Below, piece by piece: positions 18,038-27,016 of a stretch of DNA of 64,000 nt (its first letter is position 1; the number at the start of each line of letters is the position of its first letter). Location: the NCBI GenBank assembly GCA_021732365.1, contig JAKFVD010000016.1, forward strand, positions 179,059 through 243,058, given 5' to 3'. Both the position numbers and the translations under genes were made by a program. The DNA comes from Methylotenera sp. (GTDB lineage Bacteria; Pseudomonadota; Gammaproteobacteria; Burkholderiales; Methylophilaceae). The notes under the pieces were generated by a model. It saw only the letters and a list, made by a program, of their open reading frames with translations, was not told the origin of the DNA and ran no database searches.

Positions 18038-19096
18038 CTAAACAACAACGGTAGGCGCTTCATTGGCATTTTGCGCACGAATGCTACCGATTTCATACAC
18101 CGTTTCGCCCGCCGCTTCTAGCAATTGTTTAGCCGCCGCCGCATCGCTTTTCGCCATAATCACTACCATACCAATGCCACAGTTAAAGGTTCTGTACATC
18201 TCGCTATGGGTGATATTGCCTTGCGCTTGTAACCATTTAAATAAAGGCGGTAATTCCCAACTTTTTGCGCTAATTTCAGCGGTTAAGCCAGCAGGCAACA
18301 CGCGCGGAATATTCTCAGTGATGCCACCACCCGTGATATGCGCCATACCTTTTACAGGTAAGGCTTCAATTAACTTAAGCAAGGATTTCACATAAATTTT
18401 GGTTGGCGCCATCACTACATCTTTGAATTTTTGGCCACCAAAATAACCATTAGCATCGGATTCAAAATCAATACCAGAATTGCTAATTAGCTTACGAATT
18501 AATGAATAACCATTGGAATGCGCACCGCTGGAAGCCAAGCCCAGCACTACATCACCAGCCGCAATGCTCAAGCCGTTGATGATTTTTTCTTTATCTACGC
18601 AACCTACAGCAAAGCCAGCTAAATCATACTCGCCCGCTGGGTACATACCTGGCATTTCTGCCGTTTCGCCACCCACTAGCGCACAACCAGATTGTTCACA
18701 GCCTTCTGCAATGCCTTTAATCACTTGTGCCGCTGTACCTACCTCTAATTTGCCACAGGCAAAATAATCCAGGAAAAATAGCGGCTCTGCGCCCTGCACC
18801 AAAATGTCGTTCACGCTCATGGCGACTAAATCAATGCCAACTGTGTCATGTTTGTTTAGCTCAAAAGCTAATTTCAGTTTAGTACCCACACCATCCGTGC
18901 CTGATACCAGCACAGGATTTTTAAACTTTTTAGGCATTTCAAACAATGAGCCAAAACCGCCGATGCCAGCCAACACTTCTGGGCGCATCGTGCGTTTAGC
19001 GTAGGGCTTAATTTGCTCTACTAAAGCATCGCCGGCTTCCATATCAACGCCTGCGTCGCGGTAACTAATAGAGTTTGTGGGATTATTGGTATTCAA
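18038..19096 (-). CDS. purM: Phosphoribosylformylglycinamidine cyclo-ligase PurM
   Basis: The enzyme closes the imidazole ring in de novo purine synthesis (FGAM + ATP to AIR). Family features are [23 protein letters not shown] at the N-terminus, the ATP/FGAM region [59 protein letters not shown] and [16 protein letters not shown]. No ATG is available at the N-terminus. I chose the TTG at 19096 (352 residues), which has a GAGA sequence about 6 nt upstream; a TTG at 19123 would add 9 residues. It is divergent from the perM-hda pair, a common betaproteobacterial arrangement. Confidence 0.93.
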   Translation of the reverse strand: MNTNNPTNSISYRDAGVDMEAGDALVEQIKPYAKRTMRPEVLAGIGGFGSLFEMPKKFKNPVLVSGTDGVGTKLKLAFELNKHDTVGIDLVAMSVNDILVQGAEPLFFLDYFACGKLEVGTAAQVIKGIAEGCEQSGCALVGGETAEMPGMYPAGEYDLAGFAVGCVDKEKIINGLSIAAGDVVLGLASSGAHSNGYSLIRKLISNSGIDFESDANGYFGGQKFKDVVMAPTKIYVKSLLKLIEALPVKGMAHITGGGITENIPRVLPAGLTAEISAKSWELPPLFKWLQAQGNITHSEMYRTFNCGIGMVVIMAKSDAAAAKQLLEAAGETVYEIGSIRAQNANEAPTVVV

Positions 19097-19202
19097 AACT
19101 GTTCTCGATTCAATTAATTGCAATGTATTTATTCAAGTTAAGTATAATTTTAACTTATCTCGCATTTTAACTCACTATTCAATTTAACCATTCAAATTAA
19201 CC

Positions 19203-20309
19203 ATGGCCAATCAACCAAAAAACAGTCGCAACAAACTGTCTGACAGCAATATTGTTGCAGATAACCGTTGGTTAATTTTAAGCGCAGTTTTTTTGCTGCT
19301 GCTGTATTTTTTGTTACCAGTGCTCACCCCGTTTCTAACGGCAGCTATTCTGGCGTACATGTGCGACCCATTGGTGGATAGATTAAGCGTAGTTGGCTAT
19401 AAGAAATATCAATTTGGCCGCACAACCGCAACAGTGCTAGTGATGATGGCAATTATGGGTGTCATTACTTTGCTACTTTTAATTATTATCCCTGTTTTGC
19501 AAAAAGAATCTTTGCTCATTATTGAGCGATTACCTAACGTAATTACCAATATTCGCGCCACGGCAGAGCCTTTTCTGCAAAAGCACTTTGGCATTAGTTT
19601 GGCGATTGATAGCGCGCAAATTCAAGAAATTATCACCAAAAACTGGAAAACAGCAGGCGGCATATTAGGTGATGTGCTTAAAACGGCTGGCACTAATAGC
19701 ATGGCGCTGGTTGGCGTGGTTGCGAATATATTATTATTGCCAGTGGTGCTGTTTTATTTGTTGCGCGATTGGGATGAGTTGATGAAAGGCATCGGCAATT
19801 TGATTCCGCGTCATATTGTGGGTAAAACCACTGAGCTCGCCCAAGAAATAGACCAAATGCTGGCTGAATTTTTGCGCGGGCAATTTACCGTAATGGTGAT
19901 GATGAGCGTATTTTATGCAGTTGGCCTATGGTTAACAGGGCTAGATATGGCGTTGCCCATTGGTATTATTGCAGGCTTGCTGGGTTTTATACCCTACCTA
20001 GGCCCAGCAATTGGCATGGGCTTGGCATTGCTGGTGGGCGCATTACAATTCACTAATATTGGCCAGTTAATCCCAGTTTTAATGGTATTTGGCATTGGTC
20101 AGCTAGTGGAAAGTAATTTTATTACGCCTAAATTGGTGGGTGATCGTATTGGTTTGCATCCTGTTGTGGTGATTTTTGCTTTACTTGCTGGCGGACAGTT
20201 ATTTGGCTTTGTTGGCGTACTACTGGCCTTGCCAGTCAGTGCAGCAATCGCCGTTGGTCTGCGCCACACTAAAGACAGCTATTTAGATAGCGACGCTTAT
20301 CTTAAATAA
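19203..20309 (+). CDS. AI-2E family transporter (PerM-like permease)
   Basis: A 368-residue membrane protein with about seven to eight hydrophobic segments and a central soluble loop (about 100-165). Family marks are the N-terminal FLLPVLTPFLTAAILAYMCDPLV, then LLPVVLFYLLRDWDEL and the C-terminal PKLVGDRIGLHPVVVIFALLAGGQLFGFVGVLLALPVSA. Members have been linked to AI-2 export or Na+/H+ antiport, so the substrate is uncertain. The gene between purM and hda is conserved in Betaproteobacteria. Confidence 0.9.
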   Translation: MANQPKNSRNKLSDSNIVADNRWLILSAVFLLLLYFLLPVLTPFLTAAILAYMCDPLVDRLSVVGYKKYQFGRTTATVLVMMAIMGVITLLLLIIIPVLQKESLLIIERLPNVITNIRATAEPFLQKHFGISLAIDSAQIQEIITKNWKTAGGILGDVLKTAGTNSMALVGVVANILLLPVVLFYLLRDWDELMKGIGNLIPRHIVGKTTELAQEIDQMLAEFLRGQFTVMVMMSVFYAVGLWLTGLDMALPIGIIAGLLGFIPYLGPAIGMGLALLVGALQFTNIGQLIPVLMVFGIGQLVESNFITPKLVGDRIGLHPVVVIFALLAGGQLFGFVGVLLALPVSAAIAVGLRHTKDSYLDSDAYLK

Positions 20310-20382
20310 TTTGGCTAGCTTTAAATCACTTAACTAACCCGCTTAACTGCGTACTTAACCCTATTTTTCAAGCAAATATTGC

Positions 20383-20991
20383 ATGAAGCAACTGCTATTA
20401 GATATTAAACCTGCCGCGCCACCTACCCTGCAAAATTTTGTAGTGGGTCGCAATGCAGAAGCGCTTTCAAGCCTACAAACGGCGGTTAATGGCCAAAATC
20501 CCCAGTTTATTTATCTGTGGGGCGAATCTGGCTCTGGCAAAAGTCATTTGCTGCAAGCTTGTAAGGCAATCGGCGCCAGCATAGTTGATGACGTGCATTT
20601 GCTAAATAATGATGCGCAAATTGATTTATTTAACCAATATAATCAGCGCAAAGAAGCGGGCGAATGGATGATTACCGCAGGCCTGCATGCGCCCACGCAG
20701 ATGGGTTTGCGTGATGATGTTGCAACGCGCTTGGCTTGGGGCTTGGTGTATCAACTGCAACCATTAAATGATATGGAAAAAGCCACCGCACTTAAACAGC
20801 ATGCTTTTGAACGCGGCATGAAACTACCTGATGAAGTGGTGGATTACTGCCTGCGCTATTTGCGCCGCGATTTACCCACACTGATGACAACGCTGGATGC
20901 GCTGGATGAATGGTCGCTGACCATGCAAAAACCGATTACGGTGCCAATGCTACGCAAGCTATTACAACTAAATTTAGATTTAAACGATTAG
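20383..20991 (+). CDS. hda: DnaA regulatory inactivator Hda
   Basis: A 202-residue DnaA-like AAA+ protein without the DNA-binding domain. It shows Walker A (GESGSGKSHLL, about residues 48-58), Walker B/sensor I (SIVDDVHLL), the arginine-finger region (DDVATRLAWG) and a sensor II helix bundle (YLRRDLPTLMTTLDALDEWSL). With DNA-loaded sliding clamp Hda stimulates ATP hydrolysis by DnaA and so prevents re-initiation. The very short N-terminal MKQLLLDIKPA holds the clamp-binding type motif (QLLLDI) expected in Hda. Confidence 0.92.
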   Translation: MKQLLLDIKPAAPPTLQNFVVGRNAEALSSLQTAVNGQNPQFIYLWGESGSGKSHLLQACKAIGASIVDDVHLLNNDAQIDLFNQYNQRKEAGEWMITAGLHAPTQMGLRDDVATRLAWGLVYQLQPLNDMEKATALKQHAFERGMKLPDEVVDYCLRYLRRDLPTLMTTLDALDEWSLTMQKPITVPMLRKLLQLNLDLND

Positions 20992-21049
20992 TATTTTTTA
21001 AGATAAACGATAATATAAACAACATGTTAAGTAACTTTAAACCCATACC

Positions 21050-22681
21050 ATGCTACGCATAACCGAAATCAAATTACCGCTAGCAACATCCGCTGAAGAA
21101 GGCCATACCGACGCCGAAATTAGAGCGGCTGTGATTAAAAAGCTGGCGATTAATGCGGCGGATTTACTCAGCTTTAGCATTTTTAAACGCGGTACCGATG
21201 CACGAAAATCCAATGCGATATTGCTGGTGTATTCACTGGATGTGGTGATTAACGGTGAGGCGAAAGTATTAGCCAAACTTAAAAAAGACCCGCATGTAAA
21301 ACCAACGCCCGATACCAATTATCAATTTGTTGCCAGCGCGCCAGCGCAACTTAAAAGTCGCCCTATTGTGATTGGTTTTGGGCCTGCTGGTATTTTTGCT
21401 GCTTTGATTTTAGCGCAAGCAGGCTACAAACCGATTGTGCTTGAGCGTGGCAAAGCGGTGAAAGAGCGCACCAAAGATACTTGGGGCTTATGGCGCAAAA
21501 GCACGCTCAACCCAGAATCAAACGTGCAATTTGGTGAGGGCGGCGCAGGTACTTTTTCAGATGGAAAATTATGGAGCCAGATTAAAGACCCCAAGCATTA
21601 CGGCCGCAAAGTGTTGCAAGAGTTTGTTGCCGCTGGCGCACCACCAGAAATCCTTTACCTCAGCCATCCGCATATCGGCACTTTCCGCTTGGTGGGTATG
21701 GTTGAAACTATGCGCAATAGCATTATTGCCTTGGGTGGTGAGATTCGCTTTGGCGCGCGCGTGGATGATATTGAGATTGAAAATAACGTGATTAAAGGCG
21801 TGCTACTGGCAAATGGTGAACATATTACGGCCGATCATGTGGTGCTGGCAGTTGGTCACAGCGCACGCGATACTTTTGAAATGGTGCATCGTAAAGGTAT
21901 TTTTGTAGAAGCCAAGCCGTTTTCAATCGGCTTCCGCATTGAACATCCGCAATCGCTGATTGATAAAGCGCGTTACGGCAGCAGCTATAGTGAAGATTTA
22001 ATAAGCAAGCTGGGCGCGGCGGAATACAAATTGGTGCACCACGCCAGCAATGGCCGCAGCGTGTACAGTTTTTGCATGTGCCCAGGCGGCACGGTTGTGG
22101 CAGCGGCTTCTGAAGAAGGCCGTGTAGTGACCAATGGCATGAGCCAATACAGCCGCAATGAGCGCAACGCCAACGCTGGTATTGTGGTAGGTATTACGCC
22201 AGAAATGGATTACCCAGATAACCCACTGGCTGGAATGGAATTACAGCGTAAGCTTGAAAGCCACGCTTATGTACTAGGTGGTAGCAACTACGCGGCGCCT
22301 GCGCAATTGATTGGCGACTTTTTAGCCAATAGGCCTTCTGAACAGTTTGGTGAAGTAGTGCCGTCTTACACACCTGGCGTGCATCTGACTAATTTAGAGT
22401 CTACTTTACCTGCCTTTGCGATTGAGGCGATTCGGGAGGCGATACCTGTTTTTGCAAAGCAAATTAAAGGTTATGATTTAGCCGATGGTTTGTTAACAGG
22501 TGTAGAAACGCGCACTAGCAGCCCTATTCGCATAAAACGTGATGACAACAGCCTGCAAAGCATTAACACCAAAGGCTTGTACCCATGTGGCGAGGGCGCA
22601 GGCTATGCAGGCGGCATTTTGTCCGCGGGGGTAGATGGCATTAGAGTGGCAGAAGCGGTGATGTTATCAATGAATGAATAA
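21050..22681 (+). CDS. NAD(P)/FAD-dependent oxidoreductase
   Basis: A 543-residue flavoprotein. An N-terminal domain of about 100 residues (MLRITEIKLPL onwards) precedes a GR2-type FAD-binding fold with VIGFGPAGIFAALILAQAG (about residues 105-123). The family run NVQFGEGGAGTFSDGKLWSQI and the C-terminal GLYPCGEGAGYAGGILSAGVDGIRVAEAV follow. The layout fits the widespread uncharacterised FAD-dependent proteins of the COG2509 type. The substrate is unknown. It precedes the ChaA-like gene by 14 nt. Confidence 0.88.
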   Translation: MLRITEIKLPLATSAEEGHTDAEIRAAVIKKLAINAADLLSFSIFKRGTDARKSNAILLVYSLDVVINGEAKVLAKLKKDPHVKPTPDTNYQFVASAPAQLKSRPIVIGFGPAGIFAALILAQAGYKPIVLERGKAVKERTKDTWGLWRKSTLNPESNVQFGEGGAGTFSDGKLWSQIKDPKHYGRKVLQEFVAAGAPPEILYLSHPHIGTFRLVGMVETMRNSIIALGGEIRFGARVDDIEIENNVIKGVLLANGEHITADHVVLAVGHSARDTFEMVHRKGIFVEAKPFSIGFRIEHPQSLIDKARYGSSYSEDLISKLGAAEYKLVHHASNGRSVYSFCMCPGGTVVAAASEEGRVVTNGMSQYSRNERNANAGIVVGITPEMDYPDNPLAGMELQRKLESHAYVLGGSNYAAPAQLIGDFLANRPSEQFGEVVPSYTPGVHLTNLESTLPAFAIEAIREAIPVFAKQIKGYDLADGLLTGVETRTSSPIRIKRDDNSLQSINTKGLYPCGEGAGYAGGILSAGVDGIRVAEAVMLSMNE

Positions 22682-22695
22682 TTGATATTGAAAAA

Positions 22696-23793
22696 ATGAT
22701 GAAAAACAGCCTTAATATTTCAACTTGGTCTATCGTCACGCCCATTTTTGCTTGGCTTGTTTTGGGCTTATCGCAACTACATTTCAATCTAGGTGCCATT
22801 GAATCGCTATTAATGGCAGCAAGTTTAATTGGCGCGGTATTGGCGGGTGTGCATCACGCCGAATCTATTGCACACAAATTAGGTGAGCCGTTTGGTACCC
22901 TAGTTTTAGCTACCGCCATTACCATTATTGAAGTAGGATTGATTTTATCGTTAATGCTAACAGGCGGGCCAGAAACAGCCGCACTGGCGCGCGATACCGT
23001 ATTTGCGGCGGTGATGATTATCTTAACGGGCATTGTCGGTTTATGTTTGCTAATAGGCGGCATGCTATACAAAGAGCAAGTGTTTAAGCTGCATGGCGCT
23101 AATGTGTCACTCAGCACTTTGGCAGCAATTGTGGTGCTAACGCTTATTTTGCCAAACTACACGCTCACCACGGCGGGCCCTGTTTACAGCTCTAGTCAGC
23201 TGGCTTTTATCGCTTTGGTGTCGTTAACGCTATATGGTACTTTTGTTTTTGTGCAGGTGGTGCGGCATCGTAATTATTTTTTAGATGCGATTGATAGCGA
23301 TGCAGAGCACGCCATCTTGAATACGCCGTCTGCTGATAGCAAACACACATTAATCAGTACCGCTTTATTATTGATTAGCCTGAGTGCGGTGGTGCTATTA
23401 GCTAAATCGTTAGCGCCTACAATTGAAAGCTTTGTTGTCTTAATCCACGCGCCACATCAATTAGTAGGCGTGATTATCGCCAGCGTAGTCTTACTGCCAG
23501 AAGGTTTAGCAGCCGTGCGTGCCGCGCGCAAAAATATGTTTCAAACCAGCCTGAATCTAGCGCTAGGTTCAGCTCTTGCCACCATTGGCTTAACCATTCC
23601 TGCCGTAGCGATTTTTTCTTTACTCACTGGCTGGACGCTGACGCTCGGTATTGATATGAAATCAACCGTGTTGCTACTATTGGCTTTGTTTGTGAATGCT
23701 ATTTCGCTGGCAACTGGCCGTACTAATGTGTTGCAAGGCGTAATATTATTGGTGATATTTGGTGTTTATCTCTTTACGACTGTGATTCCCTAA
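22696..23793 (+). CDS. ChaA-like calcium/proton antiporter
   Basis: A 365-residue membrane protein with about eleven helices and two CaCA alpha-repeats: GEPFGTLVLATAITIIEVGLI (about residues 60-81) and VVLLPEGLAAVRAARKN (about 265-281). The acidic residues in each repeat are the ion ligands in this fold. The overall match is to the ChaA / ionic transporter y4hA group, which exchanges Ca2+ or Na+/K+ for H+. The ATG at 22696 directly follows another ATG codon, so the start could shift by one residue. It is convergent with soxZ. Confidence 0.88.
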   Translation: MMKNSLNISTWSIVTPIFAWLVLGLSQLHFNLGAIESLLMAASLIGAVLAGVHHAESIAHKLGEPFGTLVLATAITIIEVGLILSLMLTGGPETAALARDTVFAAVMIILTGIVGLCLLIGGMLYKEQVFKLHGANVSLSTLAAIVVLTLILPNYTLTTAGPVYSSSQLAFIALVSLTLYGTFVFVQVVRHRNYFLDAIDSDAEHAILNTPSADSKHTLISTALLLISLSAVVLLAKSLAPTIESFVVLIHAPHQLVGVIIASVVLLPEGLAAVRAARKNMFQTSLNLALGSALATIGLTIPAVAIFSLLTGWTLTLGIDMKSTVLLLLALFVNAISLATGRTNVLQGVILLVIFGVYLFTTVIP

Positions 23794-23796
23794 CCG

Positions 23797-24123
23797 TTAA
23801 GCAGCCACAACCAATATTTCACCATTGCCCGTTTTACCTAAATTATCTACCCAGTCAATGCTGATTTTGTCATTCACAGCAGCGCCCTTTAGGTAAAAAG
23901 TCAGGTATGGGTTTTTTGAGATGCCAGTGCCCCACTGCATTTCTAGTACTATTTTATCGTTAAGTTTTGCAGTCACTAATTGAATAAAATAAGAAGGAAT
24001 CAGCTGCCCAAAATCGTCTTTTTTGCGCCCAGTTTCCATGGGGTGATTCATAATCATCTTCACTTCAGTAATGCCTGAAATATTTTCGCCGCTCAGTTTA
24101 GCGCGCATTTTAATATTATCCAT
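23797..24123 (-). CDS. soxZ: Sulfur carrier complex protein SoxZ
   Basis: A 108-residue beta-sandwich protein of the SoxZ family: IKMRAKLSG at the start, then VKMIMNHPMETGRKKD (histidine and Met-Glu-Thr-Gly-Arg conserved in SoxZ), and NPYLTFYLKG near the end. SoxZ binds SoxY, whose C-terminal cysteine carries sulfur intermediates in periplasmic thiosulfate oxidation. The start has an AAAGGAA ribosome-binding site. No soxA, soxB, soxX or soxC is near, so the pair is an orphan carrier here. Confidence 0.92.
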   Translation of the reverse strand: MDNIKMRAKLSGENISGITEVKMIMNHPMETGRKKDDFGQLIPSYFIQLVTAKLNDKIVLEMQWGTGISKNPYLTFYLKGAAVNDKISIDWVDNLGKTGNGEILVVAA

Positions 24124-24134
24124 CTGCGATTCCT

Positions 24135-24578
24135 TTACCCACAGCCGTTTTCAAGCACCACCACATTTTTTGTGGCACTAAAGTAGGCATTGCCTGCTTT
24201 TACAATCACTTTTACATCTGACGTATCGGCCATTTTGATGCGCGTCACCAATTGCGGCAGCGCACCATTACTGAATACAAAATGAGCAATCAAGGCAGTG
24301 GGATTATTTTCCACCAGCACTGAAATTGCCTCAGTATTGGGTATGCGGCTGGTGATTTCAACTTGTACAATTGCGCCGTTTTCTGCGCGGTCTGGTGCCA
24401 CAATATCAATGTCTTTGCTTGGCGTTTCCTGCCCAATCGTTAAATTGTTTTTCGCGTCATTGATTTTTACTGCTTCAAAAGCCGCTTTATTCCAAACGGC
24501 TGCAAGCACGCCAATTGGCTGCAAAATCAAGGCTAACAACGCACCTGATACTATTTTTAAAAAGTCCCTGCGTTGCAT
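24135..24578 (-). CDS. soxY: Sulfur carrier protein SoxY
   Basis: A 147-residue protein with a Tat signal (MQRRDFLK, then a hydrophobic stretch to about residue 27), as expected for SoxY, which is exported folded. The mature domain shows the SoxY pattern NGAIVQVEITSRIPNTEAISVLV and VENNPTALIAHF. It ends in ENGCG with the cysteine one residue before the stop. Canonical SoxY ends GGCGG, so the tail is shortened but keeps the sulfur-carrying Cys. Its ATG overlaps the protease gene stop (TAATG), so the M48 protease, SoxY and SoxZ genes form one operon. Confidence 0.92.
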   Translation of the reverse strand: MQRRDFLKIVSGALLALILQPIGVLAAVWNKAAFEAVKINDAKNNLTIGQETPSKDIDIVAPDRAENGAIVQVEITSRIPNTEAISVLVENNPTALIAHFVFSNGALPQLVTRIKMADTSDVKVIVKAGNAYFSATKNVVVLENGCG

Positions 24579-26122
24579 TAGCTTAACCTCTCAATCGCCA
24601 GCTTTTCATTTTCTTGCAGGCGGCGCAACTCTTTTAAACGCGCCTCTACAATCGATTGCTCATAAAAATTACCATCTTTTGCTTTAATCGCTAAATCTAG
24701 CTGCTCAACCGCTCCGTTTAAATTATATTTGCGGTAATACGCCTCACCCTGCGCTTGAAAACGCAATAAATCTTTGCCTTTCGCGGCATAGGCTTTCGCC
24801 ATCATCTCGTATAAATAAGGATCTTCTGGGTATAACGGCTGCTTTTCGGCAATGAGCTTTAACGCTTTGTCGGGCTGGTTAGTCGCTAAATAATACTCTG
24901 CATAGCCATGAATGATGGCGCGATAATCAGGAAATAAGCGCAACGCTTTCGCATATTGGGCAGCTGCAGCTTGTGGGTTATTACGCGCCACTTCTATTTT
25001 GGCAGATAAATTTTCAATCAATGGATGCTTATCTGCATGACTTTTTAACCATTCAACTTGCTTAAATGCACCTGCTGTATCATTTTTGCGTAACATAGCC
25101 ACCGCTAAACCATAATGCTCAGCCGTTTCATTCGAAAATCGGTTTTCTTTGATATTTTCTTGAAACTGCTCAATAGCCGCTTGCGATAAACCATTGTTTG
25201 CGCGTAATTTAGCTTTCACTAAATTAAAATCCAAACTATCCGCTACTTGCCTGTAAGGCATGCCTTCAATACGATTAGACACATCGGCAATACGCTCTAC
25301 GGTTAATGGATGGGTACGTAAAAAGCTGGGCGCTGTGCCCTCTATAAAGCGGGTGCCGCGTTGCAAGGTGGTAAAAAATGCTGGCATACCGCGTACATCA
25401 AACCCTGCCGCGTCTAATATAGTTAAGCCAACCCTGTCCGCTTCGCGTTCGTGCTCGCGCGTATAATCAAGTTGGCGCTGCACGCCTGCCGCAGTTGAGG
25501 CGGTTAATGCGCCACTAGCCAACTGTGGATTAGAGCGCGCCACCAATAAAGCCAAGGCAATGCCCGCAATATTCTTAAACGTATCGTATTTTTGCGATGC
25601 CAGCATACGCGCTAAATGGCGCTGGGTCACATGGCCAATTTCGTGGCCTAACACACCTGCCATTTCAGATTCACTATTAGATGCCAAGATTAAACCAGTA
25701 TGCACGCCAATCACACCGCCTGGCATGGCAAAGGCATTAATGCTGTTATCTTTAACAGCAAAAAAATGAAAAATTTGACGTTTATCTGGGCCACTGGCAA
25801 CCAGTTTTTGGCCAATAGCTTGTAAATAATCGGTGATTTCTGCATCTTGCAATACTTCATCACTCACAGCCACTTCGCGTAAAATTTGTTCAGCGATACG
25901 TTGTTCATCCTGCGGGCTTAATACAGTTTGCGAAATATCGCCTAAATCTGGCAGATTTTGGTCACCGACTGAATCTGGTAACTTGGTATTCAGCGTGCCA
26001 CTATTTTCGTAAGGCTTGCCCGAAATAGCAGGCTGTTTTGCAGGCTCTGCAAATACCGTTTGCGCGAACATAGCCATTGCAATCGCAACGGCTTGTGTAA
26101 TCAATGATAACTTTAACTTCAT
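24578..26122 (-). CDS. M48 family periplasmic metalloprotease, BepA/YfgC-like, with TPR region
   Basis: A secreted M48 zinc protease of 514 residues. A signal peptide (MKLKLSLITQAVAIAMAMFAQTVFA) is followed by the protease domain with HEIGH (His160, Glu161, His164; third ligand region EHEREADRVG). A C-terminal helical repeat half (about 290-510) resembles tetratricopeptide repeats. This layout is that of BepA, which monitors outer-membrane protein assembly. The frame stays open to a further ATG at 26158; I chose 26122 because it gives a normal signal peptide. It is the first gene of an operon with soxY and soxZ, an uncommon pairing. Confidence 0.9.
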   Translation of the reverse strand: MKLKLSLITQAVAIAMAMFAQTVFAEPAKQPAISGKPYENSGTLNTKLPDSVGDQNLPDLGDISQTVLSPQDEQRIAEQILREVAVSDEVLQDAEITDYLQAIGQKLVASGPDKRQIFHFFAVKDNSINAFAMPGGVIGVHTGLILASNSESEMAGVLGHEIGHVTQRHLARMLASQKYDTFKNIAGIALALLVARSNPQLASGALTASTAAGVQRQLDYTREHEREADRVGLTILDAAGFDVRGMPAFFTTLQRGTRFIEGTAPSFLRTHPLTVERIADVSNRIEGMPYRQVADSLDFNLVKAKLRANNGLSQAAIEQFQENIKENRFSNETAEHYGLAVAMLRKNDTAGAFKQVEWLKSHADKHPLIENLSAKIEVARNNPQAAAAQYAKALRLFPDYRAIIHGYAEYYLATNQPDKALKLIAEKQPLYPEDPYLYEMMAKAYAAKGKDLLRFQAQGEAYYRKYNLNGAVEQLDLAIKAKDGNFYEQSIVEARLKELRRLQENEKLAIERLS

Positions 26123-26228
26123 ACTTGTTATGATAATGCCTTTAATGGCTAAGTTCATGACAAAATATTAAGGTGCATGACAAAATTTAAACGCCATAAT
26201 AAAACTTAGAAAGTAATTTGGACATTTG

Positions 26229-26720
26229 ATGAGCGACCCTAAACAAACTCTTACGCACTTTGATAACAGCGGACAAGCGCATATGGTTGACGTTGGTGAT
26301 AAAGCGATAACACGCCGCGTGGCGATTGCCACTGGCACAATCAGCATGCTAGCCAGCACCTTGGCACACATTCAACAAGGTGATACCAAAAAAGGTGATG
26401 TGCTGGGCATTGCACGCATTGCTGCGATTCAAGCCAGCAAAAAAACAGCGGATTTAATTCCGCTGTGTCACCCGATTACATTAACGCGTGTGGCAATTAC
26501 GTTTGAAATAAATGCCACTAAAAATAGCATTAAGTGCACCGCAACTTGCGAAACAACAGGTCAAACAGGGGTTGAAATGGAAGCTTTAACCGCAGTGAGC
26601 GTGGGCTTATTGACTATTTATGATATGTGCAAAGCGGTAGACCGCGGCATGACGATGGGTGACATTAAGTTGCTAGAAAAACACGGTGGAAAATCGGGTG
26701 ATTGGATTGCAAGCACTTAG
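26229..26720 (+). CDS. moaC: Cyclic pyranopterin monophosphate synthase MoaC
   Basis: A 163-residue enzyme of molybdenum cofactor synthesis that turns the MoaA product into cyclic pyranopterin monophosphate. Conserved features include [31 protein letters not shown] (His81), [25 protein letters not shown] (Asp132 and Lys135 matching the catalytic pair of the E. coli enzyme) and KHGGKSG at the end. The ATG at 26229 is preferred over the adjoining TTG at 26226. No other moa gene is adjacent. Confidence 0.94.
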   Translation: MSDPKQTLTHFDNSGQAHMVDVGDKAITRRVAIATGTISMLASTLAHIQQGDTKKGDVLGIARIAAIQASKKTADLIPLCHPITLTRVAITFEINATKNSIKCTATCETTGQTGVEMEALTAVSVGLLTIYDMCKAVDRGMTMGDIKLLEKHGGKSGDWIAST

Positions 26721-26797
26721 AAGTTTAACTTTTCATTATGTCAACATTATCTGCGAGCCTTGCGCAAATCAACTTTAACCTTAAAAACCAGCAACTT

Positions 26798-26959
26798 CGT
26801 CATACCAGCGAAGGCTGGTATCCAGGCAGGCTACATGTTAGCCACTGCAATAGTATTGCTATTATCAAGCACTTAAAAACAATATTTGAGTATGAGTGAA
26901 TTGAATAAATATTGCTCAATATTTACATTGACTGGATTCCAGCCTCCGCTGAAATGACG
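26798..26959. repeat. REP-like inverted repeat element
   Basis: Two 28-bp arms face each other: 26798-26825 and 26932-26959 (reverse complement of the second matches the first at 24 of 28 positions). Each begins CGTCAT and ends ATCCAG. The first arm contains a small perfect hairpin, ACCAGC/GCTGGT around GAAG. The core resembles the widely distributed CGTCATTCC...GGAATCCAG type of bacterial interspersed repeats (Neisseria dRS3 is one such). About 106 bp of AT-rich DNA lies between the arms. The element fills most of the 300-bp gap between moaC and the HEPN-LOTUS gene. Confidence 0.75.
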
Positions 26960-27016
26960 CTTTGTGATGATTCGTCTTAGATATAAATTACTTAATTACA
27001 TGCAAAAAATATCTAT

